DNA of 13,907 nt from an uncultured Clostridia bacterium (lineage in GTDB: Bacteria; Bacillota; Clostridia; Oscillospirales; Acutalibacteraceae), in NCBI GenBank assembly GCA_945221685.1, contig CALYNN010000028.1, forward strand, positions 1 to 13,907, in the 5' to 3' direction. This document shows positions 5,584 through 13,907 of this stretch, piece after piece. Within the stretch, counting starts at the first letter, position 1. Every line of letters begins with the position of its first letter. The notes beneath the pieces are model-generated. The model was not told the origin of the DNA, made no database searches, and saw nothing but the letters and a program-made list of their open reading frames with translations. The position numbers and the translations under genes were made by a program.

Positions 5584-6204
5584 TTATACCTTTGCGAATT
5601 TTTCGCTAAGCTCTTTAACGGTGTATCTTCCATTGCTTTGCTCTGTGAGTGTATTACAAAATTTTTCCGTTAAGTCGGATTTTAAGCTAAAATTAACGGT
5701 TACAAAATCGGCAAAATTACTGTCTTCAACATTAGCGTCAATGTCGTTAAGCATAAGCAAAAGTCTGTCATAAAAGCTGTAGTCAACTGTAACGGAAAGT
5801 AATTTGCAGGGAGCCATTGTAATTATATTTCCTGCACTTACAGCAAGCTTGGAGCCGTGAGAATATGCTCTGACAAGTCCGCCTGCGCCTAAAAGAATTC
5901 CACCGAAATACCGCGTAACAACTACGCATACATCGTATAAGCCCTCTTTTAGCAAAACATCTAATACAGGCACGCCTGCCGTACCGCTTGGCTCACCGTC
6001 ATCAGAGGAGCGCTGAATATTGTTTTCTCTTAACACAAAAGCCGAAACATTATGGGTAGCATCCCAATGCTTTGATTTTATTGAATTTATAAAATCGGTT
6101 GCCTCCTGCACAGTTTTTACAGGCTTAACATATCCGATAAATTTTGATTTCTTTTCAATAAATTCGTCGTAGGCTTCTTTTTCTACTGTTTTATATTCAT
6201 TCAT
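5584..6204 (-). CDS. YigZ/IMPACT family protein (UPF0029)
   Basis: Member of the widespread YigZ family, homologous to the N-terminal domain of eukaryotic IMPACT; its biochemical role in bacteria is not settled, although a link to translation or nucleic acids has been proposed. The 206-residue product carries both family signatures. The first is SSDDGEPSGTAGVPVLDVL at about 66-84. The second is VVVTRYFGGILLGAGGLVRAYS at about 94-115. A small C-terminal ferredoxin-like domain (DUF1949 type) follows. I use ATG 6204. The upstream TTG at 6228 is rejected because it sits in the T-run of the rpmE terminator. No convincing ribosome site precedes the ATG, which is unusual here. The gene lies between rpmE and spoIIR, each apparently with its own terminator. 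Confidence 0.9.
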   Translation of the reverse strand: MNEYKTVEKEAYDEFIEKKSKFIGYVKPVKTVQEATDFINSIKSKHWDATHNVSAFVLRENNIQRSSDDGEPSGTAGVPVLDVLLKEGLYDVCVVVTRYFGGILLGAGGLVRAYSHGSKLAVSAGNIITMAPCKLLSVTVDYSFYDRLLLMLNDIDANVEDSNFADFVTVNFSLKSDLTEKFCNTLTEQSNGRYTVKELSEKFAKV

Positions 6205-6218
6205 AATTTTATAACGAT

Positions 6219-6250
6219 AAAAAAACAAGGCAACGATTAATACCGCTGCC
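6219..6250 (-). terminator. Terminator of rpmE
   Basis: On the minus strand GGCAGCG (6244-6250) pairs with CGTTGCC (6229-6235) over 7 bp including one G-U, with an eight-base loop. It is followed by TTG and seven Ts (6219-6228). It begins 13 bases past the rpmE stop. Confidence 0.8.
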
Positions 6251-6263
6251 GTTGATTTTTTGA

Positions 6264-6467
6264 TTAGCCCTTTCTGGCATATCTCTTGTTGAATCTGTCT
6301 ACGCGTCCGCCGGTATCAACAAGCTTTTGTTTACCTGTGAAAAACGGATGACACTTTGAACAAATATCTACTTTTAACTCACTTTTAGTGCTCTTTGTTT
6401 CGTAGGTAGCACCGCAGGCACACTTAACTGTGCAGGTATCGTAATTAGGATGAATTGCGTCTTTCAT
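6264..6467 (-). CDS. rpmE: 50S ribosomal protein L31, zinc-binding type
   Basis: Small protein of the large ribosomal subunit that helps bridge the two subunits. The 67 residues are of normal size and follow the family pattern from MKDAIHPNY to GGRVDRFNKRYARK. Cysteines C12, C16 and C18 near the start and the CSKC pair (C36, C39) identify the C+ form that holds zinc, as opposed to the zinc-free paralogue used in zinc starvation. The ATG at 6467 has a strong GAGGTGA ribosome site. It has a plausible promoter at 6507-6535 and a terminator at 6219-6250, so it may be monocistronic. No terminator is visible after addA, so read-through from upstream is also possible. No leader structure typical of ribosomal protein autoregulation is visible in the short 5' region. 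Confidence 0.97.
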   Translation of the reverse strand: MKDAIHPNYDTCTVKCACGATYETKSTKSELKVDICSKCHPFFTGKQKLVDTGGRVDRFNKRYARKG

Positions 6468-6506
6468 TTACTTTCACCTCTTTGCAAGTAATCTAATTCG
6501 TTTGAT

Positions 6507-6535
6507 ATATTAACATAAGTAATAACAAAATGCAA
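6507..6535 (-). promoter_or_regulatory. Possible promoter of rpmE
   Basis: On the minus strand, an extended -10 (TG, one base, TAATAT at 6507-6512) lies 17 bases from a weak -35 TTGCAT (6530-6535). It is in the 81-base gap between addA and rpmE. The -35 matches consensus at only three positions, so this is tentative. Confidence 0.4.
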
Positions 6536-6548
6536 GCGTTTTTTTAAA

Positions 6549-9500
6549 TTATTTATAATAACAGATTTTTCCCAAATGAAAAGAATATAAAACTGTTTCC
6601 TTTACTCTTTTTTTCAAGGCTTTTGTAACTGCGTTTCTATAAAAGGCAAGTTGATTTTTATACCTGTCTAACAGCTGGCTTTCATTCTGAACTCTGTCTG
6701 TTTTGTAGTCAACCAGCACAAGCTCACCGTTTTCCTCAAAAACGCAGTCGGCTATTCCCTGCACTAAAATCTTATCGTCAAAATCTACTGCGTAAATTTC
6801 TCTTGCAGTGATAAAGCCTGAAAGCTTAAGCTCGCGGTAAACCCTTTCACAATTAAATATTCTTTCGGCAAGCTCACTGTTGAAGAATTGAGAAAGACTT
6901 TTTCTGTCAAGAGAATCAGCCTGTTCTTCGCTTATGTATCCGCAGCTTGATAGTCTTAATATTTCTGCCTCTAAATCTGCCCTTGCATTTTCGTAGCTGC
7001 AAAACTGCATAAAGGTGTGCATTGCTGTGCCTCGCTGAGCCGGCGACATTGAGCTTTTGTTCATAAACGAAGGTTTAGACGAGGTAATGTATTCAAAGCC
7101 GATTTCGTCGCTGTCAAGAGACGATGCGGTAAGCTTTGAAGATAATCCCTCAAGACAACGCCGTTGATAATTATAGTTAAGCTTTTCGCTGATTAATTCA
7201 ACAGTTTTTACATCCGGTTCAACAAATGTTAATTCTCCATTATTATGCTCCAAGTCTTCACTTTCGGAAATATTTACGGAAAGTCGAAATTCAGCATCAA
7301 TAGGACGAATTGAACATTTTGCAAGCTGACGCAATGCCTCGCCGTCAGGATGAAGCATTGCACAGGCAAGAAGAATTTCACCGTCTGAGTTGAATTTTAA
7401 GCAGGAATAGGAGCTTATTTTTTCGTTATCAAAGGAGCTTAGTGCTATTTTAGAAAGCTTTTTTTCAATATCGTCACAGCTGAAAAATGTAATAAACTGC
7501 TCTTTTGCTCTTGTCATTGCAACATATAATACCCTAAGATTTTCACTCATAAGCTCGCTGCTGCTTTTTTGTTTTACTGCAGCATAGGGCAGAGCTTTAT
7601 ATTGGCAGAAGTTTTCCTCGTCGTGTACCTTCATTCCTATGCCGAGCTTATTATTTATAAGGAGCCTTTCTGAAAGTTCTCGCTTATTATATGACCTTGC
7701 AGAGCCTGCAAGAATACATATGGGAAATTCAAGGCCTTTTGAATGATGCACCGTCATTATGGTAACTGCGTCGCTTTCACAGACAGACATAGGTGCTGAC
7801 TCAACCTTTTTTTCCGATTCAATGATTTTGTCAATATACCGTATAAACGCCGTTAAGCCAACTCCTGTCCCTTTATCAAAGCCGGAAGCAAAAGAGATAA
7901 GCTTTAAAATATTTTGGTATCTTTGCTCAGCGTTACCAATGGCGTTAATATAGGAAATAATTCCCTTGTCTTCAAGTAAATACCTTATAAATGAAGCAAC
8001 AGACATTGTAACGCTGATTTTTCTTAATGCGGAAATTTCGCTGACAAAGTCCTTGGCTTTTTCGCTATTGCTGATGAGCAGAGATTTATAAAGTCCCCTG
8101 CCCTTTCTGTTGATTTTAATTTCCGCAAGCTCATCGGCAGTAAAGGCGTATATTGGTGACATCAAAGTTGCAAGAAGCGGAATATCACGGCTGGGATTAT
8201 CAATGGTTCGCAGGTAAGATAAAATAATTTTTATTTCGTTATTATCAAAAAGATTTGTTGCATTGTCGCAAATAACAGGTATTCCGTAATGAGTTAATAC
8301 AGACGAATAATCGTTTATGTGACTTTTCAGATTTCGCATTAGAATGGCAAAATCACCGAATTTAACAGGTCTGTATTCGTCACCGTCCTTAATCAGCTCT
8401 CCCGATTTAATCTTGTCTAATATCAGCTTAGCAATGGCGGCGGCTTCTCTTCTATCCGTCTCCTCGCCTTTAACTCCGGTAACAATATTTATCTGTGCCG
8501 ACGGAATATCGCTTTTGTCATATGTTGCACCGCAGTTCAAATATTCCTCCTCATTGTAGTCAAGCTCACCCGTTCTTTCGCTCATAGTGCTTGAAAAAAC
8601 AAAATTTACATAAGAGCAAATATCTTCTCTGCTTCTGAAATTTTTATCAAGTATAATTTTAGAGCTTTTTTCTCCGTCTTTGGCACAATATGGTTTATAT
8701 GCTTTTTTTCTTGCGCTGAAAATATGGGGCATAGCAAGACGAAAACGATAAATGCTCTGCTTAATATCTCCAACAGTAAATAGATTTTTGCCGTTTGAAA
8801 GATAAGTAAAAAGCAAATCCTGAGCCTCGTTGGTATCCTGATATTCGTCAACAAGAATTTCGCTGTATTCCTTTGACATTTCTTCCGCAAGGGGCGTTTT
8901 TATAATATTTCCGTTGCCGTCTGTACTGAACAACAGACGGATTGCAAAGCTTTCAATATCTGCAAAGGAATAAGCATTTCTTTCTCTCTTTTCTGCGGCG
9001 AGCCGTTTATCTACCTCCTTAACAAGCCGGCAAAGCGCATTAAGCCTGCCGTATAGAATTTTCATATCGTTTTCGTATTCATTACTGTCTGAAAGCAAAA
9101 GTGAAAAAACATCGTCTGTAATAATACTTTTATAGCTTTCCCTGTTTGATTTCATAGTAAAATAAATTGTTGGGTCAGCTTTTTTTGAATAAGGTATCCT
9201 ATCAAATTTAGGTACGGATAATTTTACCAATTCATTCCATCCCTTGCTTTTGGCAGATATGAAGGTGTTATATATAGCAAGGTCTGAATTAAAGCAATTT
9301 TCAAATTTTTCATTCAGCTTTTCATCATCAAAGGAAATATTTGAAATATTATCCTTAATAAGTGATAATCCGTAATTAAGCAAATAATCAAGCTCACTGT
9401 TAATGAATGAATACCACGCAGACTCCTCAAGAGGTACGGCGGGATTATATTGCTCAAGAGCAAAATCGAGCCATTTATAAGGAAACGGTTGTGCGTAAAT

Positions 9501-10043
9501 AAAGCGAAGAATTTTTTTTACGGTTTCAATAAGTGCTTTATCTGAGCTTGGCGTTGTAAATGCCTCCATAAGCCCATTAAAATCACAGTCCCCGCTTTTA
9601 AAGAAATCGTCAATTACTTCGGCGATTATTGAATCCTCCATTAATTGCAGCTCACTGTCCTCAAGTGCAGTAAAGTCCTGCGCGATTGATAAATCATAAA
9701 AATGCTCGCGAACAAGATTAGTGCAAAAGGAATCAATTGTGCAAATTTTTGCACTTGGCAGCAGGGCAAGCTGATTTCTATAAAATTCATCATTGGGATT
9801 TTCGGCAATACATTTGTTTAAAGCCTTAGATATTCTCGACTTCATCTCTGCGGCAGCAGCGTTTGTAAATGTTACTATCAGCAAGCTGTCCAGTGGAATT
9901 TGGTTACTTTTATCTGTAACAAGCTTCTTAACACGCTCAACAAGTACGGCGGTTTTGCCGGAGCCTGCAGCGGCGCTTACCAGTATATTTCTGTTTTTTG
10001 CGTTTATTGCATTACTTTGAGCAGGCGTCCAATTATTCTCCAT
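6549..10043 (-). CDS. addA: ATP-dependent helicase/nuclease subunit A (AddA)
   Basis: Helicase-nuclease subunit of AddAB, the RecBCD counterpart in Gram-positive bacteria, which resects double-strand breaks and prepares 3' ends for RecA in response to Chi. The product of about 1164 residues has UvrD-type motifs in order: Walker A AAAGSGKT (about 24-31), FTNAAAAEM (59-67), DEYQDT (399-404), VGDIKQSIYRFR (424-435), MTVHHSKGLEFP (763-774) and LYVAMTRAKEQF (839-850). The C-terminal RecB-like nuclease is intact with H1009 (GTAMHTFMQF), D1099 (GIADCVF), and D1112 and K1114 in VDYKTD. Start: AAGGAG lies 10 bases before ATG 10043; ATG 10049 is an alternative, two codons longer, with tight four-base spacing. 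The gene overlaps the end of addB by 11 bases, pointing to translational coupling. Length is typical and no key residue is missing. Confidence 0.97.
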   Translation of the reverse strand: MENNWTPAQSNAINAKNRNILVSAAAGSGKTAVLVERVKKLVTDKSNQIPLDSLLIVTFTNAAAAEMKSRISKALNKCIAENPNDEFYRNQLALLPSAKICTIDSFCTNLVREHFYDLSIAQDFTALEDSELQLMEDSIIAEVIDDFFKSGDCDFNGLMEAFTTPSSDKALIETVKKILRFIYAQPFPYKWLDFALEQYNPAVPLEESAWYSFINSELDYLLNYGLSLIKDNISNISFDDEKLNEKFENCFNSDLAIYNTFISAKSKGWNELVKLSVPKFDRIPYSKKADPTIYFTMKSNRESYKSIITDDVFSLLLSDSNEYENDMKILYGRLNALCRLVKEVDKRLAAEKRERNAYSFADIESFAIRLLFSTDGNGNIIKTPLAEEMSKEYSEILVDEYQDTNEAQDLLFTYLSNGKNLFTVGDIKQSIYRFRLAMPHIFSARKKAYKPYCAKDGEKSSKIILDKNFRSREDICSYVNFVFSSTMSERTGELDYNEEEYLNCGATYDKSDIPSAQINIVTGVKGEETDRREAAAIAKLILDKIKSGELIKDGDEYRPVKFGDFAILMRNLKSHINDYSSVLTHYGIPVICDNATNLFDNNEIKIILSYLRTIDNPSRDIPLLATLMSPIYAFTADELAEIKINRKGRGLYKSLLISNSEKAKDFVSEISALRKISVTMSVASFIRYLLEDKGIISYINAIGNAEQRYQNILKLISFASGFDKGTGVGLTAFIRYIDKIIESEKKVESAPMSVCESDAVTIMTVHHSKGLEFPICILAGSARSYNKRELSERLLINNKLGIGMKVHDEENFCQYKALPYAAVKQKSSSELMSENLRVLYVAMTRAKEQFITFFSCDDIEKKLSKIALSSFDNEKISSYSCLKFNSDGEILLACAMLHPDGEALRQLAKCSIRPIDAEFRLSVNISESEDLEHNNGELTFVEPDVKTVELISEKLNYNYQRRCLEGLSSKLTASSLDSDEIGFEYITSSKPSFMNKSSMSPAQRGTAMHTFMQFCSYENARADLEAEILRLSSCGYISEEQADSLDRKSLSQFFNSELAERIFNCERVYRELKLSGFITAREIYAVDFDDKILVQGIADCVFEENGELVLVDYKTDRVQNESQLLDRYKNQLAFYRNAVTKALKKRVKETVLYSFHLGKICYYK

Positions 10044-13000
10044 TTTCATTAAACTCCTTTTCAAGTGCGTTTTTAACATCGTTGTCGCTTAATTCCTCTG
10101 TAATCCTGTATTCAATGCTTCGCTTGTTAGCGCAAACATCGGAATAATCGCAGAAATCACAGGTGGTTTTGTGGCTCTTATTTTTTACGGGACTTTGAGA
10201 AATATTTCCGTTGTGAAGCTCGTTGCCCATTTGAATAATCAACTCATTAACCTTTTTGTGAATTAAACCGAATTGAGCAAGAGATGCAAGACTTCCCTTT
10301 AAATCACCGTTGGTTTTGTACTCAACAGGTATAAACTTTCCCAAAAGAGAATGCTCCATTGCAAGAGCAATTTCACCGTTATCCTCATCAATAACGATTC
10401 CCTTCATTTTGAAGGATTTGGTTTCCTCGCCTGCAATATTACTGCTGACATCTTTTTTTGAGTCGAAAGAGAAAATTTCTCGCGCGGAGTGCATATAAAG
10501 TACTCCTGCGGGAGTTCCCGTAAGCTTTGCACTTTTGTCGGTGCAAAGTGAAAACAGATATACAAACATCTGCAAATTTAATCCGTAATATACATCTGAA
10601 AGATTAAATGATTTGTTGCCTGATTTGTAGTCAACAACTCTTACATAGGTTTCGCCGTTTTTTTCGTATGTATCTACTCTGTCGATTGAGCCTCTTATTT
10701 GAATTGAGCCACCGTCCTTAAGAGGCAGAATTTCCGGCTTAACCGAGCCGTCTCTGTCAATATCAAGCTCAAAGGCTCTTGCTTCAAAATCACAGTTTTT
10801 AAATTCTTGCGAAAGATGAAAGACAACACTGTAAATAAGCTTTGAAAGTCGCTTGAAATTATAAGAAAACCTTACGGAAATATCATTTGTATTACCCATT
10901 TCGCGACTTAAATACTCGTCTATGTACTTATCAACCGCTGATTTAATTTCGGATTTAGGCATTGTTGAAAGCTTTTTACTGCCGTAGTCTGACAAAATCA
11001 TTTCAAGCACATAGTGAATTATTGTTCCTCTTTGCATTGGATTTATTTCTGCCTTTTCTCTTGGCCTTGCACCTAAACCGAATTTGCAGAAATAGCGAAA
11101 CGGACAGTTGTAGTAATCCTCAATTCTTGACGCAGAAACATACATATTATTTTCAAAAAGCTTTTTTGAAATGCTTTTGTCTTTTATTTTTACATCTGCA
11201 TTTTCAGCAAGATTTTTTATTGCAGTAAAACGCGGCTCGTTTTTGAAATACTCCTTAAGAGAAGAATAAAAAACACTGTCGGTTAAATATTTTTCGCTCA
11301 TTAGCTCAAAAGCGTTGACCTTTGTTTCAATAAGATCAATTTCGGATATGTCATATGCTCTTTTTTCGTTTAGGCCAATAACAGTGTTTTGTAAAGTCAA
11401 AACTATTTCGGAGGGCGCGCTTTCGTTACCGTTTATTATATAGGAAACAAACAGCTTTTCCTTTGATGAACAGCACGCCATATATGCAAAATACTTTTCC
11501 TGAATATTTAAAAGCTCGCCGTAGGAATAAAGCTTAAAATCGTTTTCAAGTAATATTCTTCTGTCAGCCTCCGACAATAGTCCGCCGCCTGTTGACGCAA
11601 GAGGAAATTCACCCTCATTTGCGCCTAACACGAAAACGGACTTAGGATTATCTGTTCTGATTCTGTCTGCCTGACCAAGCTGAACATTGTCGAGTCCGGA
11701 CGGAAGACTGCCCAAATCCTCGGCAGAAATTACGAGCGAAAACAGCTTGGAAAATTCCTTAAGAGCAATTGGCTCGTTTGGCAGAATTTTAGAAAGACCG
11801 TCGAGCACATCCATTACCATATCCCATATTCTTCCCTGCATTTCGGCAAGAGTGCGATGGTTAAGTCGGCTAAGCTCTACGGCGTTTTCCTTAATTTTTT
11901 TATCAACCTGAAAGCTTATTAGAGTATAATATATCTGTTCGCATATTTCCTTTGCGGTACGATTTTTTGTATTTTTTCTAAAGGCTAAAACAGGCGTTAT
12001 AATTTTTTCTCTCGTTGAATTTATTTTTTCAAGCTCCGTACGGTCGCTTTCGGTAATTTCGCTTACAAAGCCTTTTGTAGAATTCTCAAAGGGCTTTGTC
12101 CATTTTGATCCGTTGATATTCCAAAGATAAACATAGTTTTCAAGAGCGTTGATTTCCTCATCGTCAATATATGTAATACCTGATTTTACAAGGCTTAAAA
12201 TATCGTCGCTTCTTAATGAAAGATTTACGCACCTGAAAAGATATTCGATAAACACAACAAGAGGTTGTGTTTTAACCGGTTGGCGTTCATCGTAAAAAAA
12301 CGGGATTTCGTACTTTTTGAAGCAGTAGCTTAACTCATCTCTGTACTTTTCCAAATCTCTTGTAATTACTGCAATTTCACTTGCCTTATAGCCGTTTCTC
12401 AATAATTTGCGTATTTCTCTGCTTACTTGGGCACATTCGTCGGCTATATTGGAAGCTGCGTACAGATTTACAGAGCCGTCGTTTTTTACGGCAGAAGAAT
12501 TACTGCAAAGGAAGCTTCTTTCAATTGTAGAAAGAACTGTTGATTCTGCTCTGCGGTTTTCGGGTAGAATTTCGTAAGAATATTCTATCTCTGCTTTAAG
12601 CGCAATTTTTTCAAGTATTTTTGCAGAATTATTTACATAGGCAAAAAGTCCGTGTTGGTCGTCGGGATTTTTCGTATCACTGCACAGGGTAATTGTTACC
12701 TCTTTTGCCTCGCTGATGATAAGCTCCAATATTTTGTATTCCTGTGCAACAAAGCCGTTAAAGCCGTCAATGAAAATGATTTTATTACTAAAATACTGCT
12801 TATCGGCAAGTCTGCTATAAAGTCTTGTTAGCTCGTCTGCCGGGTCAAGATATCTGTCTTTTATTATTTCGTCGTAGCTGTTCATAATAAGCGAAATATC
12901 GTGAAGCTTATTAAAAAGAGCAGTGCTTTTTATATTTGATGAAAGTATTTCAATCTGTTTGCCGTTTAGGTTACAGGATTTCATTTCGTCATATATTTTA

Positions 13001-13362
13001 ATCATTGAGCTAACAAAGGAGTAGGAATCAATTTTCCTGTTAAAAAGAAGAAATTTATCCTTGCAGCTTTCTATTGCCTGCAGCATCAAAACAGCCTTAC
13101 TTCCTTTTGTAAGAGCTTCTAACTGCTCGCCGCCGAATTCTCTTGCAGCGTCATCGGCGATTCTCGAAAATGAAGAATTAGTTACCTTTCCAACATTATC
13201 CTCACCTAAATCAACAAGCAAACGACGCTCGGCAATAAGAGAATACTGCTCGGGTGTTATGAGCAGTATTTCTTTATCACTTGTTAAAGCGATTTCTTTA
13301 ATTTTGTTAAAAATATATTCTGTTTTTCCGTATCCGGACCTGCCGAAAACAATTTTTAACAT
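10033..13362 (-). CDS. addB: ATP-dependent helicase/deoxyribonuclease subunit B (AddB)
   Basis: Second nuclease subunit of AddAB; in Bacillus it carries a helicase-like fold that reads Chi and an iron-sulfur-stabilised nuclease domain. The 1109-residue protein begins with a Walker A, GRSGYGKT (7-14), and keeps an inactivated helicase body, as in the family. The C-terminal nuclease shows H783 (GTIIHYVLE), D894 (GSIDRVD), and D911 and K913 in VDYKSG. Four cysteines that would bind a 4Fe-4S cluster are present: C753, then C1068, C1071 and C1077 (CDFCDYSDVC), with the CxxCx5C spacing known from B. subtilis AddB. The ATG at 13362 is preceded by AAAGGGG. The order addB then addA with overlapping ends is the usual Firmicutes arrangement. 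A possible promoter lies at 13377-13405. Confidence 0.97.
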   Translation of the reverse strand: MLKIVFGRSGYGKTEYIFNKIKEIALTSDKEILLITPEQYSLIAERRLLVDLGEDNVGKVTNSSFSRIADDAAREFGGEQLEALTKGSKAVLMLQAIESCKDKFLLFNRKIDSYSFVSSMIKIYDEMKSCNLNGKQIEILSSNIKSTALFNKLHDISLIMNSYDEIIKDRYLDPADELTRLYSRLADKQYFSNKIIFIDGFNGFVAQEYKILELIISEAKEVTITLCSDTKNPDDQHGLFAYVNNSAKILEKIALKAEIEYSYEILPENRRAESTVLSTIERSFLCSNSSAVKNDGSVNLYAASNIADECAQVSREIRKLLRNGYKASEIAVITRDLEKYRDELSYCFKKYEIPFFYDERQPVKTQPLVVFIEYLFRCVNLSLRSDDILSLVKSGITYIDDEEINALENYVYLWNINGSKWTKPFENSTKGFVSEITESDRTELEKINSTREKIITPVLAFRKNTKNRTAKEICEQIYYTLISFQVDKKIKENAVELSRLNHRTLAEMQGRIWDMVMDVLDGLSKILPNEPIALKEFSKLFSLVISAEDLGSLPSGLDNVQLGQADRIRTDNPKSVFVLGANEGEFPLASTGGGLLSEADRRILLENDFKLYSYGELLNIQEKYFAYMACCSSKEKLFVSYIINGNESAPSEIVLTLQNTVIGLNEKRAYDISEIDLIETKVNAFELMSEKYLTDSVFYSSLKEYFKNEPRFTAIKNLAENADVKIKDKSISKKLFENNMYVSASRIEDYYNCPFRYFCKFGLGARPREKAEINPMQRGTIIHYVLEMILSDYGSKKLSTMPKSEIKSAVDKYIDEYLSREMGNTNDISVRFSYNFKRLSKLIYSVVFHLSQEFKNCDFEARAFELDIDRDGSVKPEILPLKDGGSIQIRGSIDRVDTYEKNGETYVRVVDYKSGNKSFNLSDVYYGLNLQMFVYLFSLCTDKSAKLTGTPAGVLYMHSAREIFSFDSKKDVSSNIAGEETKSFKMKGIVIDEDNGEIALAMEHSLLGKFIPVEYKTNGDLKGSLASLAQFGLIHKKVNELIIQMGNELHNGNISQSPVKNKSHKTTCDFCDYSDVCANKRSIEYRITEELSDNDVKNALEKEFNENGE

Positions 13363-13376
13363 AATAAAATTCCCCT

Positions 13377-13405
13377 TTTGTATCTTGAAAAAAAAACAGT
13401 GTCAA
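13377..13405 (-). promoter_or_regulatory. Possible promoter of addBA
   Basis: On the minus strand a perfect -35 TTGACA (13400-13405) overlaps the stop codon of the upstream gene. The 17-base spacer is mostly a run of nine Ts, and the -10 is TACAAA (13377-13382, four of six). The predicted start would fall inside or after the AAAGGGG ribosome site, which weakens the call. Confidence 0.4.
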
Positions 13406-13854
13406 TCGCGGTTAAAATCATTAGGATTAATTAAACCGCTTTTCATCATATTATCATAGGCTTCAATAAAAAAATCGTACATAGGTCTTGCAGTGTCAAA
13501 TACTTTTTTCAGCTCGTCAATAAGCCCAGTAGTATTGATTCTCGTCATATCTTGGCAGTAATAAACGAAGGACATATTTTTAGCCTTAAGATACGGCTTA
13601 AGCTTTTCGGGTGCGTCGGGATACATATCCTTTTTATATTCGTCCCTGCACTCGTAGGTAAGTCCGGCTTTTTCGCAGGCTTTAACAGCCTTCAGCCACC
13701 TTTGAGGCTGTTCTAAAATAAGCTTGTGCACCTCTTTAAAGGCCGACGGTCTGTAAAGCCAAAGCACAAGACCGTAGCCGAAGCTATCGGGAAAAAATTC
13801 AAAGTAGTAAAAGGGCGCACAGGGAAATTCTTTTTTGTATCGCCTAAAAAACAT
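13402..13854 (-). CDS. DUF2461-like protein, C-terminal two-thirds; probably frameshifted upstream
   Basis: The 150 residues resemble the C-terminal part of DUF2461 proteins (about 220 residues, function unknown). Recognisable parts are PCAPFYYFEFFPD, a glycine/tyrosine strand (GYGLVLWLYRP), an RWLKAVKACEKAGL helix, YKKDMYPDAPEKLKPYL, and a final VFDTARPMYDFF segment. The match is from memory of the family pattern. About 75 N-terminal residues are missing. The first ATG (13854) has no ribosome site, and an in-frame TAG lies at 13864-13866. The three codons between TAG and ATG read NIW, which would fit the family consensus, while the preceding codons fit in another frame (KQTPVR). This suggests a small deletion near 13861 rather than a true start at 13854. 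A genuine break or an assembly error at the edge are both possible. It ends 39 bases before addB. Confidence 0.6.
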   Translation of the reverse strand: MFFRRYKKEFPCAPFYYFEFFPDSFGYGLVLWLYRPSAFKEVHKLILEQPQRWLKAVKACEKAGLTYECRDEYKKDMYPDAPEKLKPYLKAKNMSFVYYCQDMTRINTTGLIDELKKVFDTARPMYDFFIEAYDNMMKSGLINPNDFNRD

Positions 13855-13907
13855 CCAAATATTCTAACGGGAGTTTGTTTTGCTTCTGGTGCCTCTTGTA
13901 TGGATGT

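Noticed and set aside
5561..5592. Sigma-F-like promoter for spoIIR on the minus strand (GTATA overlapping the yigZ stop, then GGAAAAACC)
   Set aside because: The spacer is about 18 bases, too long for sigma-F, and the last conserved T of the -10 is missing; kept only as a weak lead.
6205..6228. Longer YigZ protein starting at TTG 6228
   Set aside because: The TTG is part of the T-run after the rpmE terminator hairpin, and the extra eight residues do not belong to the family's usual N-terminus.
8606..8890. 94-codon open frame on the same strand inside addA in another frame
   Set aside because: addA is intact through this stretch with its helicase motifs, so this is a shadow frame and not evidence of a frameshift.

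Overview
The window looks like an ordinary chromosomal stretch of an AT-rich, endospore-forming low-GC Gram-positive bacterium, most probably a member of Clostridia (gut Oscillospirales/Ruminococcaceae-like, inferred only from gene content and style). The evidence is a complete spoIIR, a CwlD-like cortex amidase, an AddAB helicase-nuclease instead of RecBCD, a zinc-ribbon L31 protein, strong AGGAGG-type ribosome sites and consensus-like sigma-A promoters with 17-bp spacers. I see no transposase, phage, CRISPR or toxin genes.

Layout, left to right. 1-864 (-): a Xer-type tyrosine recombinase, cut by the left edge before its nucleophilic tyrosine. 865-1444: about 580 bases of very AT-rich non-coding DNA with two clear inverted repeats and the xer promoter. 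1445-3514 (-): a two-gene operon, CwlD-like amidase then radA. 3515-3641: two back-to-back divergent promoters. 3642-4601 (+): a D-2-hydroxyacid dehydrogenase. 4657-4930 (+): a promoter, two leucine tRNA genes (UAA and CAA anticodons) and a terminator shared with the converging spoIIR. 4938-5522 (-): spoIIR. 5584-6204 (-): a YigZ/IMPACT protein. 6264-6467 (-): rpmE. 6549-13362 (-): addB and addA, overlapping. 13402-13854 (-): a DUF2461-like protein that appears to have lost its N-terminal part through a frameshift.

Functionally, several genes concern DNA maintenance: AddAB resects double-strand breaks, RadA helps process recombination intermediates, and Xer recombinases resolve chromosome dimers. 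Two belong to sporulation: SpoIIR signals from forespore to mother cell, and CwlD-type amidases remodel spore cortex. The remainder are housekeeping genes (L31, leucine tRNAs, YigZ).

I did not find an undescribed multi-gene system. The points most worth a second look are a hairpin that would bury the spoIIR ribosome site in read-through transcripts, the symmetrical divergent promoter pair, the palindromes in the xer-radA gap, and the broken DUF2461 gene at the right edge.
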